This document shows positions 18,307 to 26,078 of a DNA stretch of 64,000 bases, piece after piece. The stretch comes from Gp13-AA77 sp035949375 (GTDB taxonomy: Bacteria > Acidobacteriota > Terriglobia > UBA7540). Numbering within the stretch: the first letter of the stretch is position 1; the number at the start of each line of letters is the position of its first letter. The notes beneath the pieces are model-generated. The model was given only the letters and a program-made list of their open reading frames with translations, was not told the DNA's origin and made no database searches. Location of the stretch: the NCBI GenBank assembly GCA_035949375.1, contig DASZIG010000117.1:48803-112802 (forward strand). The letters run 5' to 3'. Made by a program: the position numbers and the translations under genes.

Positions 18307-18451
18307 AAACGAAGCCACTAAGCCCAACAGAATCAACAAATCGACCTGAAAAATAGGTCAAAACGAAGCCAAACGAAGCGAAAAAAGCCAAAATGCTGAC
18401 CGGCATAAGCCCTTTGGAATCAGTAAATCCGTTTTTGGTGTGGCTTCGTTT
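18307..18451. repeat. AAACGAAGCCA repeat cluster in AT-rich patch
   Basis: AAACGAAGCCA occurs at 18307 and 18361, a shortened copy at 18371, and an inverted copy TGGCTTCGTTT at 18441-18451. The patch (about 18280-18450) is strikingly A-rich compared with the surroundings and holds a small hairpin GACCT/AGGTC near 18343-18359. It could be a relic of an insertion or a regulatory region. No frame is supported. Confidence 0.45.
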
Positions 18452-18783
18452 AGTCAATTCAAAGCCAGACTCGTGCTGCGGGGCGGACCGGACGATCGGA
18501 ACTCGGCATGACTCTTGGATGGTCACACAACCGAGTGTTTTTTTCCGCCAGCTCGGTGCCTGCCACGCGCGAGCGGATCTTCGCGAACGCGGTGTCGCGG
18601 CCGGTCGGAAGTGACTAAGATGTCCCGGCTATTGCGCAGACCCCTTTTTGCAAGTCGTATAAAAGGAGGGCCAACCTCGCGGAGTGTTATTGTGAGCATG
18701 GGGGGGCAAGTCGTAGTGAGGGGCTTGACCAAATCTCTCGCAGGTTGAGGCGAAACCTGCCTCATGGAAGGTTTCGGGAAAAA

Positions 18784-20037
18784 ATGACATATTTGCGGTT
18801 TCTGATTGTCTTGCTTTTGGCGGCGTTCGTCGGCTTGGCATATCCGATCTACGTGATTCGACCCTTCCGCCACCAGGGCGCGCGCGAGCTGGCAGCGGCT
18901 CTGGCCGTTATTCAGGTTCGATCGCTCGTCGAGGGCATCTGCGTGGTATTGGCCCTCGCCGGCCTCGCCTGGTACTGGAGAGTGGAATCCCGCCGCTCGC
19001 GGCGCGTCATGGCAGCAGTCGGCACCTCATTCGTTTGCCTCTTTGCGATCCTGTCCCGCGTGAACATCTATGAGTTGATGTTTCATCCGGTAGGGCAACC
19101 GGCTTTTGTCACGGCTCAGCAAGCCAAAATCGACGCCGACGATAAGGTCATCGCGGTGAAACTGGACGGCGGCGCCCATGCCTATCCCATACGAACCATC
19201 GCGTATCACCACATCGTCAACGACGTGGTGGGCCACGTGCCGATCGTCGCGACTTATTGAACGCTCTGCCACACCGGTCTGGTGTGGGAGCGCGAAACAG
19301 GCGGGCTGGTGTTGACTTTTCATCTGGCCGGCATCAACAACCAGAATTTCCTGATGCGGGACGATCAGACCGGTTCTTACTGGCAGCAGATAACCGGGGC
19401 CGCCGTTTCGGGACCGCTGGCCGGCCGACGCTTGACGCTCGTCTCCTCGGATGAATTATCGTTCGCTCTCTGGGAAGCGGAGGAGCCGGCCGGCATGGTC
19501 CTCAAAGGGGTAGCCAAGTACACCTCGGACTACGCCAAGAAGGACTGGGAAGTGAAGATGCAGAAGGAACCCACCGTGCTGAGCTTTGCGGACCCTGCCC
19601 GAGGCCTCGAACCGCGCACCCTCATGCTCGGCGTTCACGCCTTTGGGTCCAGCCGCGCTTTTCCTTACGACGAAGTCCTGCAGGAGAAGTTGGTACTGGA
19701 CCGGGTTGGAACCGAGCCAGTGCTGCTGGTGGTTGGCCCGGATGGGCAATCGATACGTGTTTTTCGGGACCGGGTTCCAGGCGTTGACGGCGCACCGACC
19801 TTTTACCGGACGCTCGATGACGCAAAGTCTCACGCGAGCGATATCTCTTGGCTTAAGCAGGCTGCGGCTGCGCCGCTGCTGATGGACGAGGCCACGGGAG
19901 GCGAGTGGAACTTCCAGGGCTGCGCCTTATCGGGCAGGAACAAAGGGGTCTGCCTCGAACAGGTTCCGGCGATCAAGGATTACTGGTTTGACTGGCGAAA
20001 TTATAACCCGAGCACAACGGTGTACACGCACAAGTAG
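18784..20037 (+). CDS. DUF3179 membrane protein, probable selenoprotein (UGA = Sec159)
   Basis: Read through one in-frame TGA (19258-19260) this is a 417-residue protein; both halves are in the same frame with no other interruption. Three membrane helices lie at about 4-24, 42-62 and 73-93, followed by a DUF3179 domain (about 115-400). Family members have a Cys-x-x-Cys just after a hydrophobic strand (the 'YCPLC' motif). Here the protein reads VPIVATY-U-TLCHTGLVW, so the UGA replaces the first Cys and gives U159-x-x-C162. A SECIS-like hairpin starts two bases after the UGA. Conserved downstream text (YAKKDWEVKMQ, GVHAFGSSRAFPYDEV, FYRTL, DYWFDWRNYNPSTTVY) argues against decay. The DUF3179 function is unknown; a U-x-x-C pair suggests redox chemistry or metal binding at the membrane. 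No selA/B/C/D gene is in the window. The alternative is a nonsense mutation or sequencing error. Confidence 0.8.
19258..19292 (+). promoter_or_regulatory. Bacterial SECIS-like hairpin at the in-frame UGA
   Basis: Directly after UGA (19258-19260): lower stem CGCTC (19262-19266) with GAGCG (19288-19292), a two-base 5' bulge (UG), upper stem CCACACC (19269-19275) with GGUGUGG (19281-19287), and apical loop GGUCU (19276-19280). All 12 pairs are Watson-Crick. The loop GGUCU, closed by C-G pairs (CCGGUCUGG), is the same as in the well-studied SelB-binding SECIS hairpins (E. coli fdhF loop GGUCU; the Moorella SelB ligand). Loop distance from UGA (15 bases) is slightly shorter than in fdhF (18). Confidence 0.8.
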
Positions 20038-20312
20038 AATCCCGAGCGGTCCGCAACAATCCGCGATGCGCCCTTCGCCGTGGGATCGATGGTTTTGGGC
20101 GAAGCATCCATCTCCTCCGCCTTTAGCGCTCTTCCCTATTGCATTCCACTTATTACCAGCCGTCTAAACGCGGGGACGCCCTGGCGAGTCGATGAGACCA
20201 GCGTTTCGGGTCGCCGGGGGCTGAAGACCCGTCTGACGTGTTCAGCTTCGCACGCCCGAGAAACGGGCCTCCTCGCTCCTATTTGACACTTCTCCTGCTT
20301 TCGGCCGGCGAC

Positions 20313-20357
20313 GTAGCAGGATTTGACTATAAATAGCAGGATTCGTATATCAATTCC
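20313..20357 (+). promoter_or_regulatory. Promoter/operator of the halogenase cluster, with CAGGATTYG repeats
   Basis: TTGACT (20323-20328), a 17-base spacer and TATATC (20346-20351) form a good sigma70-type promoter. Two direct copies of CAGGATTYG (20317-20325 and 20337-20345, 20 bases apart) overlap the -35 box and fill the spacer, as expected for a repressor site. A ~45-bp stretch including both copies and TATCAATT matches, without gaps, the reverse strand at 53960-54004 upstream of the DoxX-like gene, so one regulator may serve both. Confidence 0.6.
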
Positions 20358-20512
20358 ACTTGACCTCCAGAGAACCCATGGTATCAAAGAACTGCTTGAG
20401 CGATCGTGCTGACTCGAGGGGCTGCGCAACGGAAGTTCTGGTTGAATTATTTCTCTTGGACAAGGGCGACTTCGCGAACAGCATCGATGGCACTTGGTTG
20501 GAGGCACTCTTT

Positions 20513-21520
20513 ATGGATGGCGTGATGGATGGCGTGGCAGTTGGGGTTGTCTCGGCCGCTTCGCGGCTACCGTCGCACAAACATGCCATCGCCGAACTGT
20601 TTCAAGTAGAAGGCGTGGATCTCACGGAAGAGATAATCTCTCGCCTCGGGGTGGACGAAGTGCCGCTCTGTAATGGCGAAAGCGGATCCGACCTGGCGGT
20701 GGCCGCCGCCCGCGAGGCGCTCGAACGCGCGGGTATCGCCGGGTCAGAAGTGAATGTGGTGGTGGACTACACCATTCTGCCACAGGAGTACATGGTTCCA
20801 GTTTGGAATATGAGCGGCAAGGTTCAGCATGAAGTCGGAGCGGAGAGCGCCTTCACGATCGGCTTCAGCGGCGGTGGCTCCAGCAACTTCCTGGTAGCGC
20901 TTAACTTCGCCGCTGCCATGCTGGCAGCCGATGAAAAGATGAAGAACGCGCTGCTGGTGGCGGCTGACGTGACGATTCCGGGCAACCGTGTTCTCAACCC
21001 TTCGGCCCCAGTCAGTGTCCTTGGCGATGGGGCGAGCGCTGTGGTACTGCAGCGCGGCGCCACGGCGCACTGTGTGCTCGACACGGAATTGTGTTCCGAT
21101 GGCTCCAATCACGACGTCTACTGCATTCCGGGCGGGTGCCTCGCGAACCCTGAAGACCCGAGCCTCTATCGCCTCGTTCTTGACAAGGCGCGCTACGACG
21201 CGGCGCCGAAGACCGAGACGCTGCTGCGGCTTGCCCAACGCGTGCTCGATCGCGCGAGCTTGGGACTCGAGGATATCAAGAGGGTTGTGTATACAAATGT
21301 TTCAGCGGAAGACCAAGCCGCTTTTCAGCAAACTTTTGGTTTGGGGCCGGAGCGGATGTGCACTTCCAACCTCGCCGGCCATGGTCACTTGCAGGGCACC
21401 GATCTGGTGCTCAATTATCTTTCGACCTTGGAAGACAGCTCATTGCTGCCGGGAGATCCCGTTCTAATTTGTTCCCATGGCATGGGCTTTATGGCAGGGG
21501 TCAGCCTCATCGAAGTCTGA
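20513..21520 (+). CDS. KAS III-like protein with Ser in place of the active-site Cys
   Basis: A 335-residue thiolase-fold protein. The frame is open from 20378, but the start at ATG 20513 is preferred: GGAGG lies 8 bases before it and the family fold begins at GVAVGVVSAASRLP. It aligns with 3-oxoacyl-ACP synthase III (AAAREALERAGIAGSEVNVVVDYT; DGASAVVL; C-terminal GMGFMAGVSLIEV). The nucleophile position reads GGGSS (Ser123) where its neighbour has GGCAS. The catalytic His (PHQAN in FabH) is replaced by TNVSAED and the Asn region by GHGHLQGTD. It therefore lacks the Cys-His-Asn triad and may be a non-condensing partner of the next protein, as in heterodimeric KS pairs, or an acyltransferase. 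First gene of an eight-gene operon. Confidence 0.8.
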   Translation: MDGVMDGVAVGVVSAASRLPSHKHAIAELFQVEGVDLTEEIISRLGVDEVPLCNGESGSDLAVAAAREALERAGIAGSEVNVVVDYTILPQEYMVPVWNMSGKVQHEVGAESAFTIGFSGGGSSNFLVALNFAAAMLAADEKMKNALLVAADVTIPGNRVLNPSAPVSVLGDGASAVVLQRGATAHCVLDTELCSDGSNHDVYCIPGGCLANPEDPSLYRLVLDKARYDAAPKTETLLRLAQRVLDRASLGLEDIKRVVYTNVSAEDQAAFQQTFGLGPERMCTSNLAGHGHLQGTDLVLNYLSTLEDSSLLPGDPVLICSHGMGFMAGVSLIEV

Positions 21521-21548
21521 CCAATCTTACGCGAGGAAACCGCCGACT

Positions 21549-22562
21549 ATGAACGCGACGATCGGAATCTTGGATGCTGCCTACTACCTCCCGCCGAAGC
21601 GGAAGCTTCTGGCTGACATTTTCCGGGATGAGAAGCCTCAGGACGACCCTCTGGCAGCTAATGTCGATTTCAAGCGCGATATTGGCATCGAGGCCGTTCA
21701 TGTGGCTGAGGAGCCAGCCTCGAGCGTAGCCCTTCAGGCCTGCCGGCGCGTGGTTGAGCAAGCTCAAATCGATCCCCGCGATATCGATGTCATCGTGGAT
21801 TTCACGAGCATACCGGAAGATTACATAGCGCCCACCTGGTGTGCTGCCGGCCTGGTCCAGAAAGAACTTGGCGCCACCCGAGCTTTTGCGACAGCAATCA
21901 ATACGGGAGGATGCGCAAGCTACCAGCAGACGCTCAAGTCCGTCTGTTCCCTGATGTCCACGAATGACCGCTTCAATCTGGCGCTGCTCTTTGCCGGTGA
22001 CAAGGTTCCGGAGTTCAATCACAACTATTATCCCGTCACCGTGGTGTGCGACGGTGGTGGCGCCGTGCTTCTGAAGAAGAACCACCCGCGGCGAGTCATC
22101 CTGTCCGTTGAGGTTGCGACGCTCGGCAAGCTCTACGACGTGTGGCGGGTTCCGGGGTTTCCCCATCGAGACCCGGATCACCCCGAGGATCACAGTTGGA
22201 TGCATGTTGTCGGCGACATCCCAAGGTTCAACAGCGAGGTTATTCCGGCGAATCTGTTCATGTTTAGAAAGGTCATGCGGGGCGCCCTGCAACGGGTTGG
22301 AAAAAAAGCCGCCGATGTTCAGTACTACATTTACCCGACCTTCTCGAGTTGGGACCAACGGGCGTTCTGCCGGGCCTTCATGATTCCGTTGGAGAAGGTG
22401 TACACGGACGGTCTTGGGCGCCACGGACACCTGCAGGAGACGGACATGGTGCTCGACTACGTCGACGCCATGAACGAGGGCCATATTCGCGATGGTGACC
22501 TTGTGATGCTCACGACCAATGGGGCGGGTTTCTCCTGGGGAGCGGCGTTGATTCAACACTGA
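21549..22562 (+). CDS. KAS III-like synthase/acyltransferase with Cys122
   Basis: A 337-residue protein from ATG 21549 (GAGG about 13 bases upstream), 28 bases after its paralogue. Thiolase-fold marks: RVVEQAQIDPRDIDVIVDFTS, the nucleophile INTGGCASYQ (Cys122), CDGGGAVLL, and the C-terminal NGAGFSWGAALIQH. The FabH triad is only partly kept: Cys is present, the PHQAN His is replaced (YPTFSSWDQ), and the RHGN Asn becomes His (GRHGHLQETD). The shared GHLQxTDxVLxY motif with the upstream protein marks them as a matched pair. It probably loads or transfers an acyl group to the carrier protein at 24319 or onto a small acceptor; the reaction is not readable from sequence. Confidence 0.82.
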   Translation: MNATIGILDAAYYLPPKRKLLADIFRDEKPQDDPLAANVDFKRDIGIEAVHVAEEPASSVALQACRRVVEQAQIDPRDIDVIVDFTSIPEDYIAPTWCAAGLVQKELGATRAFATAINTGGCASYQQTLKSVCSLMSTNDRFNLALLFAGDKVPEFNHNYYPVTVVCDGGGAVLLKKNHPRRVILSVEVATLGKLYDVWRVPGFPHRDPDHPEDHSWMHVVGDIPRFNSEVIPANLFMFRKVMRGALQRVGKKAADVQYYIYPTFSSWDQRAFCRAFMIPLEKVYTDGLGRHGHLQETDMVLDYVDAMNEGHIRDGDLVMLTTNGAGFSWGAALIQH

Positions 22563-22602
22563 GATACGCGATACGGCGGTCGATAGAAATAGGAGCAGAG
22601 CG

Positions 22603-24276
22603 ATGATCTGCAGGGATTCAGCCCGTGAGTTTGATGTCGGCATCCTGGGCGGAGGTCTGTCGGGTTCCATGCTGGGCGCGGTGCTTGCCAAGCGCGGCGT
22701 CAAAGTAGCGATCATCGAAGAAGACGAGCACCCTCGCTTCGCAGTAGGGGAATCGACCACGCCCCATACGTCCCTGCTGATCTCCCTGCTTGCCGAAAAG
22801 TACGGAGTCCCGGAGATCGAGCACGTCGCCTACCCGGAACGGCTGGCCGAGCACGTATGCACCTCGGCCGGGCTCAAGCGCTACTTTGGGTTCTGCTATC
22901 ACCGCCCCGGCGAGACTTACGACCCTACTGAAGGATTTCAAATCGGCACCGCCTCAAAGGATGAAAACCACTGGTTTCGGCAGGATATTGATCGCTACTT
23001 GTTCGAGTTGGCGGTGCAACACGGCGCCGTGCCCATGCGGAAGACCCGAGTCACCGGAGTAGAGATCGGCGATCAGGGGGCGATGATTGAAACCGACAAG
23101 GGTGAGGTAATCAGGGCACGCTACGTCGTCGACGCCACGGGCTACAAGCGGATCCTGGCGCGCCGCCTGGGCCTGCGCGAGACTCCCACGCGGCTCAAGC
23201 ATCACTCGCGGACCTTGTTCACCCACATGGTGGACGTGCCTGCCTTCCAGGGCGACGGCAGTCCCATGCCTCTTCCCTGGGATCTTTGCACCCTGCATCA
23301 CTGTTTCGAGCGTGGGTGGTTCTGGGTGATCCCTTTCAACAACCACCCGGTTTCAACCAATACGCTGGTTAGCGTGGGACTGACTATGGACCCCAGGCGC
23401 TATCCGAGGCCAAGCCTCTCGCCCGAACAGGAGTTTCGGCAGTTTTTAGACCGCTTCCCGAGCGTGGCCGGCCAATTGGCCGGGGCCAAAGCGGCGCGAC
23501 CCTGGGTCTCAACCGGGCGGCTTCAGTATTCGACAACGCGCTCCACCGGGCGTCGTTACTGTTTGATGTCCCACGCCTCCGGTTTTGTAGACCCGCTCTT
23601 CTCGCGCGGAATGGTCAACACGGTGGAGATTATTTTAGCTCTGCTGGACCCGCTGCTGAACGCTTTGGCAACCGACGATTTCGACGAAGAGGCCTTCAGG
23701 CATATCGACCGCCTACAGCAGCGCGTGCTCGATTACAACGATAACCTGGTCAATGGATCGTTCATCGCCTGGTCCGATTTTGACCTATGGAACGCCTGGC
23801 TTCGAGTCTGGGCATTGGGAACGATCCTGGCCGAATTCCGGCTGATGAACGCTCTCGGTGACTACACAGAGACGCGGGACGATCGGCACATCAGGCCCAC
23901 GGTGCAAGAGCCCGTCTTTTCGGATTTCGAGGACCCGGACTACGCCGCTTTCTTCCGGGAGGCGGTCCGATGGATTGAGGCCTTCGAGGCCGGAACGCTT
24001 CCCGCATCCGAAGCTGCGGGGCATATCTTCTGCCTGGCCGATCAATACGAGTTTCCGGCCTTGATCAACTCCGAGGCGATGCGCCGCGCCGGATGGTTGA
24101 AGCCGGGCCAGCGCATGAGCGAGTCGAATATCAACCTGGTGCGACGAAGCTTTCGCTGGGCCCTGACCAGCCCGCACACTCGCGATCTGTTCGGCCGGTT
24201 CGAGACTCTCTGCCGCTGGTGCAATCACCGGCCGGACCCGCATCTCGCTGATCTTTCGCAATTGGTACAACAGTAG
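22603..24276 (+). CDS. Flavin-dependent halogenase-like FAD oxidoreductase
   Basis: A 557-residue flavoprotein. The N-terminal Rossmann motif is GILGGGLSGSMLGAVLAKRG (G16-G21 region). VGESTTPH follows at 49-55, as in flavin-dependent halogenases. Lys92 in AGLKRYFGFCYH sits where the catalytic lysine of tryptophan halogenases lies (inference by position). The halogenase hallmark WxWxIP is intact as WFWVIP (239-244), and DPLFSRGMVNTVE is typical of the family. If active it would use FADH2, O2 and halide to make HOCl-like chemistry on a substrate, possibly one held on the carrier protein encoded next. A reductase partner is not in the window. Start ATG 22603 has AGGAG upstream. A non-halogenating monooxygenase cannot be excluded. 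Confidence 0.82.
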   Translation: MICRDSAREFDVGILGGGLSGSMLGAVLAKRGVKVAIIEEDEHPRFAVGESTTPHTSLLISLLAEKYGVPEIEHVAYPERLAEHVCTSAGLKRYFGFCYHRPGETYDPTEGFQIGTASKDENHWFRQDIDRYLFELAVQHGAVPMRKTRVTGVEIGDQGAMIETDKGEVIRARYVVDATGYKRILARRLGLRETPTRLKHHSRTLFTHMVDVPAFQGDGSPMPLPWDLCTLHHCFERGWFWVIPFNNHPVSTNTLVSVGLTMDPRRYPRPSLSPEQEFRQFLDRFPSVAGQLAGAKAARPWVSTGRLQYSTTRSTGRRYCLMSHASGFVDPLFSRGMVNTVEIILALLDPLLNALATDDFDEEAFRHIDRLQQRVLDYNDNLVNGSFIAWSDFDLWNAWLRVWALGTILAEFRLMNALGDYTETRDDRHIRPTVQEPVFSDFEDPDYAAFFREAVRWIEAFEAGTLPASEAAGHIFCLADQYEFPALINSEAMRRAGWLKPGQRMSESNINLVRRSFRWALTSPHTRDLFGRFETLCRWCNHRPDPHLADLSQLVQQ

Positions 24277-24318
24277 CTAAAGAAAACTGCAACTGACCAC
24301 CTTAATTAAGGAGGTAAC

Positions 24319-24600
24319 ATGAGCACATCATCAGAATCGGTCCGGGAGATTATTCGCGGATTCGTGATGGAATCAGCCCAGACCAAGGGCATTACAAGTG
24401 TCACTGATGACGAATCCCTGGTCAAGAACCAGGTCATGGACTCCCTCGAGTTTTTCCGTTTGGTCGCGTTTCTCGAGGATAGCTTTTCGGTCGTGGTCCA
24501 GGACAAAGAGATCCTGGTCGAGAATTTCGAGACCATCGACGCCATCGACCGCTATCTCGTGTCTAAGCTCGAGCCCGCGAGGGAAAGGCAGTTGGTTTGA
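24319..24600 (+). CDS. Acyl carrier protein
   Basis: A 93-residue carrier protein. The phosphopantetheine site is Ser42 in VKNQVMDSLEFFRLVAFLED, the standard DSL motif at the start of helix 2; an acidic four-helix bundle fits the rest. It would be activated by a PPTase encoded elsewhere. AAGGAGGTAAC before the ATG is a near-ideal ribosome site. Its place after the KAS III pair and the halogenase suggests that it carries the acyl intermediate of the cluster. Confidence 0.88.
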   Translation: MSTSSESVREIIRGFVMESAQTKGITSVTDDESLVKNQVMDSLEFFRLVAFLEDSFSVVVQDKEILVENFETIDAIDRYLVSKLEPARERQLV

Positions 24601-24696
24601 ACACCTGGCGTTGTTCGAGGCGGAAGCTCGAAGGAGCAAGGGTCCCCGACGATGCTGACTTCTGTGAACGTGCGCTACGCCTAAAGGAATGCTTCA

Positions 24697-25308
24697 ATGT
24701 TTGAAACTCTCCGCGCTGATATCAGGCAGGCTCGAAAGGTGCACTTGGTCGATCCCGACTGGTTCAGCCAAAACGTCAGAGTTCTTTTGCAACGGACTAC
24801 GCTGCCCGTTATCGCCTTTCGATTTGAGTGCTGGGCGCGGAAGTTCAAATGGCCACTAGTCCGCACCCTCGTGCGGAGCGTGGCTGTGCTCTTCCGTCGC
24901 TGGGCCGGAAACCGGTGTGGGGTTATCATTTCTCCCAAAGCGAGGATCGCGCCGGGATTCTCTATCCATACTCCTTGGGGCATTTTTGTGGGTGGGGTGA
25001 CGATCGGAATGAACTGCATCATCCAGACGGGTGTGCTGATTCATTGTGAGGTCAAACGGGTAGGCGACAATGTTTATTTTGGTCCGGGGTCGAAGGCCAT
25101 CGGCGGTGTCTCAATCGGCAGTAACGTGACCGTGGGGGCAAACAGCCTCGTGGTAACGGATGTGCCCGACAACTCTACCGTTTTTGGTGTGCCGGCGAGG
25201 ATTCGATTGCCGAGGATGCATCTACCGAAGGTCTACTTTGGCAAAGCTCTTGTATCTAAGACAGCAGGTAACGGGGAGTTAGCGCTCCCCCGGAAACGGC
25301 AGGGCTGA
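24697..25308 (+). CDS. Serine O-acetyltransferase-like hexapeptide acyltransferase
   Basis: A 203-residue protein: a helical N-terminal half (DIRQARKVHLVDPDWFSQNVRVLLQRTTLP...) and a left-handed beta-helix (about 85-175) with hexapeptide turns (ISPKARIAPGFSIHTPWGIFVGG, VTIGMNCIIQTGVLIH, VYFGPGSKAIGGVSIGSNVTVGANSLVVTDVPDNSTVFGVPARI). This is the CysE/EpsC-type architecture that uses acetyl-CoA. In polysaccharide and natural-product loci such enzymes acetylate sugars or serine. The usual catalytic His of CysE may be the H of SIHTPWG. It is 5 bases before the deacetylase gene, so translation is coupled. The 96-base gap before it shows no gene. Confidence 0.82.
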   Translation: MFETLRADIRQARKVHLVDPDWFSQNVRVLLQRTTLPVIAFRFECWARKFKWPLVRTLVRSVAVLFRRWAGNRCGVIISPKARIAPGFSIHTPWGIFVGGVTIGMNCIIQTGVLIHCEVKRVGDNVYFGPGSKAIGGVSIGSNVTVGANSLVVTDVPDNSTVFGVPARIRLPRMHLPKVYFGKALVSKTAGNGELALPRKRQG

Positions 25309-25313
25309 TAGCC

Positions 25314-26078
25314 GTGAGCAAGCCAGTCATAGTTACGACCAGCTGGGACGACGGGCATCCCCGCGATTTACGGCTGGCGGAAATGTTGGCAAGGACTGGG
25401 CTTCGAGCGACATTTTATGTCCCTCTTGTCGGCGAGGCTGGCAGACCGGTGCTTCGACCTGAAGCTTTAACCTCACTCGTAGCTCGAGGCTTTGAAATCG
25501 GAGCACACACCGCATCCCATCAACTTCTGCCTGGCCTGAATGACAAGAAGCTGCTGCATGAAATACTCACCTCGAAAGTTGTGCTGGAAGAGTGGCTCGG
25601 CACGGAGGTCCCGATGTTCTGCTATCCTCGGGGCCGCTACGACGCCAGAGTCCTCGATTCCGTTCGGCAGTCTCAGTTTCGGGGGGCGCGAACCACACGA
25701 ATGCTTGCCCAGACCCTTCGGTTCAAGCGTTTCGAAATGCCGACCAGTTTGCAGGCCTACCCCCACCGTCCACATCACTATCTCAGGAACCTAACCAGGC
25801 GGCGCGACCTGACGGGCATCGGTCGCTATTTTAGGAGGTACGTGCAGTGCAAGAGTTGGGTTGAATTGGGCAAACAGATGTTTGATGAGACTCTTTCTCA
25901 GGGAGGAGCCTGGCATTTGTTTGGCCATTCGTGGGAGCTGGAAGTGCTGGGACTGTGGGACCAATTGCAAGAGATCTTCGAATACGTTTCTAAGCGGCCT
26001 GGCGTCATTTACGCCACCAACAGCCAGTTGCTCGATCTTGCAACCGAGTGTACCTCTCCGATTACCGAGGCGGCGTGA
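25314..26078 (+). CDS. Polysaccharide deacetylase (NodB-fold, CE4)
   Basis: A 254-residue protein from GTG 25314. NodB motif 1 is TTSWDDG (D12, D13), motif 2 is H65-TAS-H69, and motif 3 is CYPRGRYD. These supply the metal ligands and catalytic base of CE4 deacetylases, which remove N- or O-acetyl groups from sugars. No signal peptide or membrane helix was found, so it would act in the cytosol, perhaps on a nucleotide- or lipid-linked precursor. It overlaps the glycosyltransferase start by GTGA. It may work against the acetyltransferase encoded just upstream or on a different sugar position. Confidence 0.87.
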   Translation: MSKPVIVTTSWDDGHPRDLRLAEMLARTGLRATFYVPLVGEAGRPVLRPEALTSLVARGFEIGAHTASHQLLPGLNDKKLLHEILTSKVVLEEWLGTEVPMFCYPRGRYDARVLDSVRQSQFRGARTTRMLAQTLRFKRFEMPTSLQAYPHRPHHYLRNLTRRRDLTGIGRYFRRYVQCKSWVELGKQMFDETLSQGGAWHLFGHSWELEVLGLWDQLQEIFEYVSKRPGVIYATNSQLLDLATECTSPITEAA

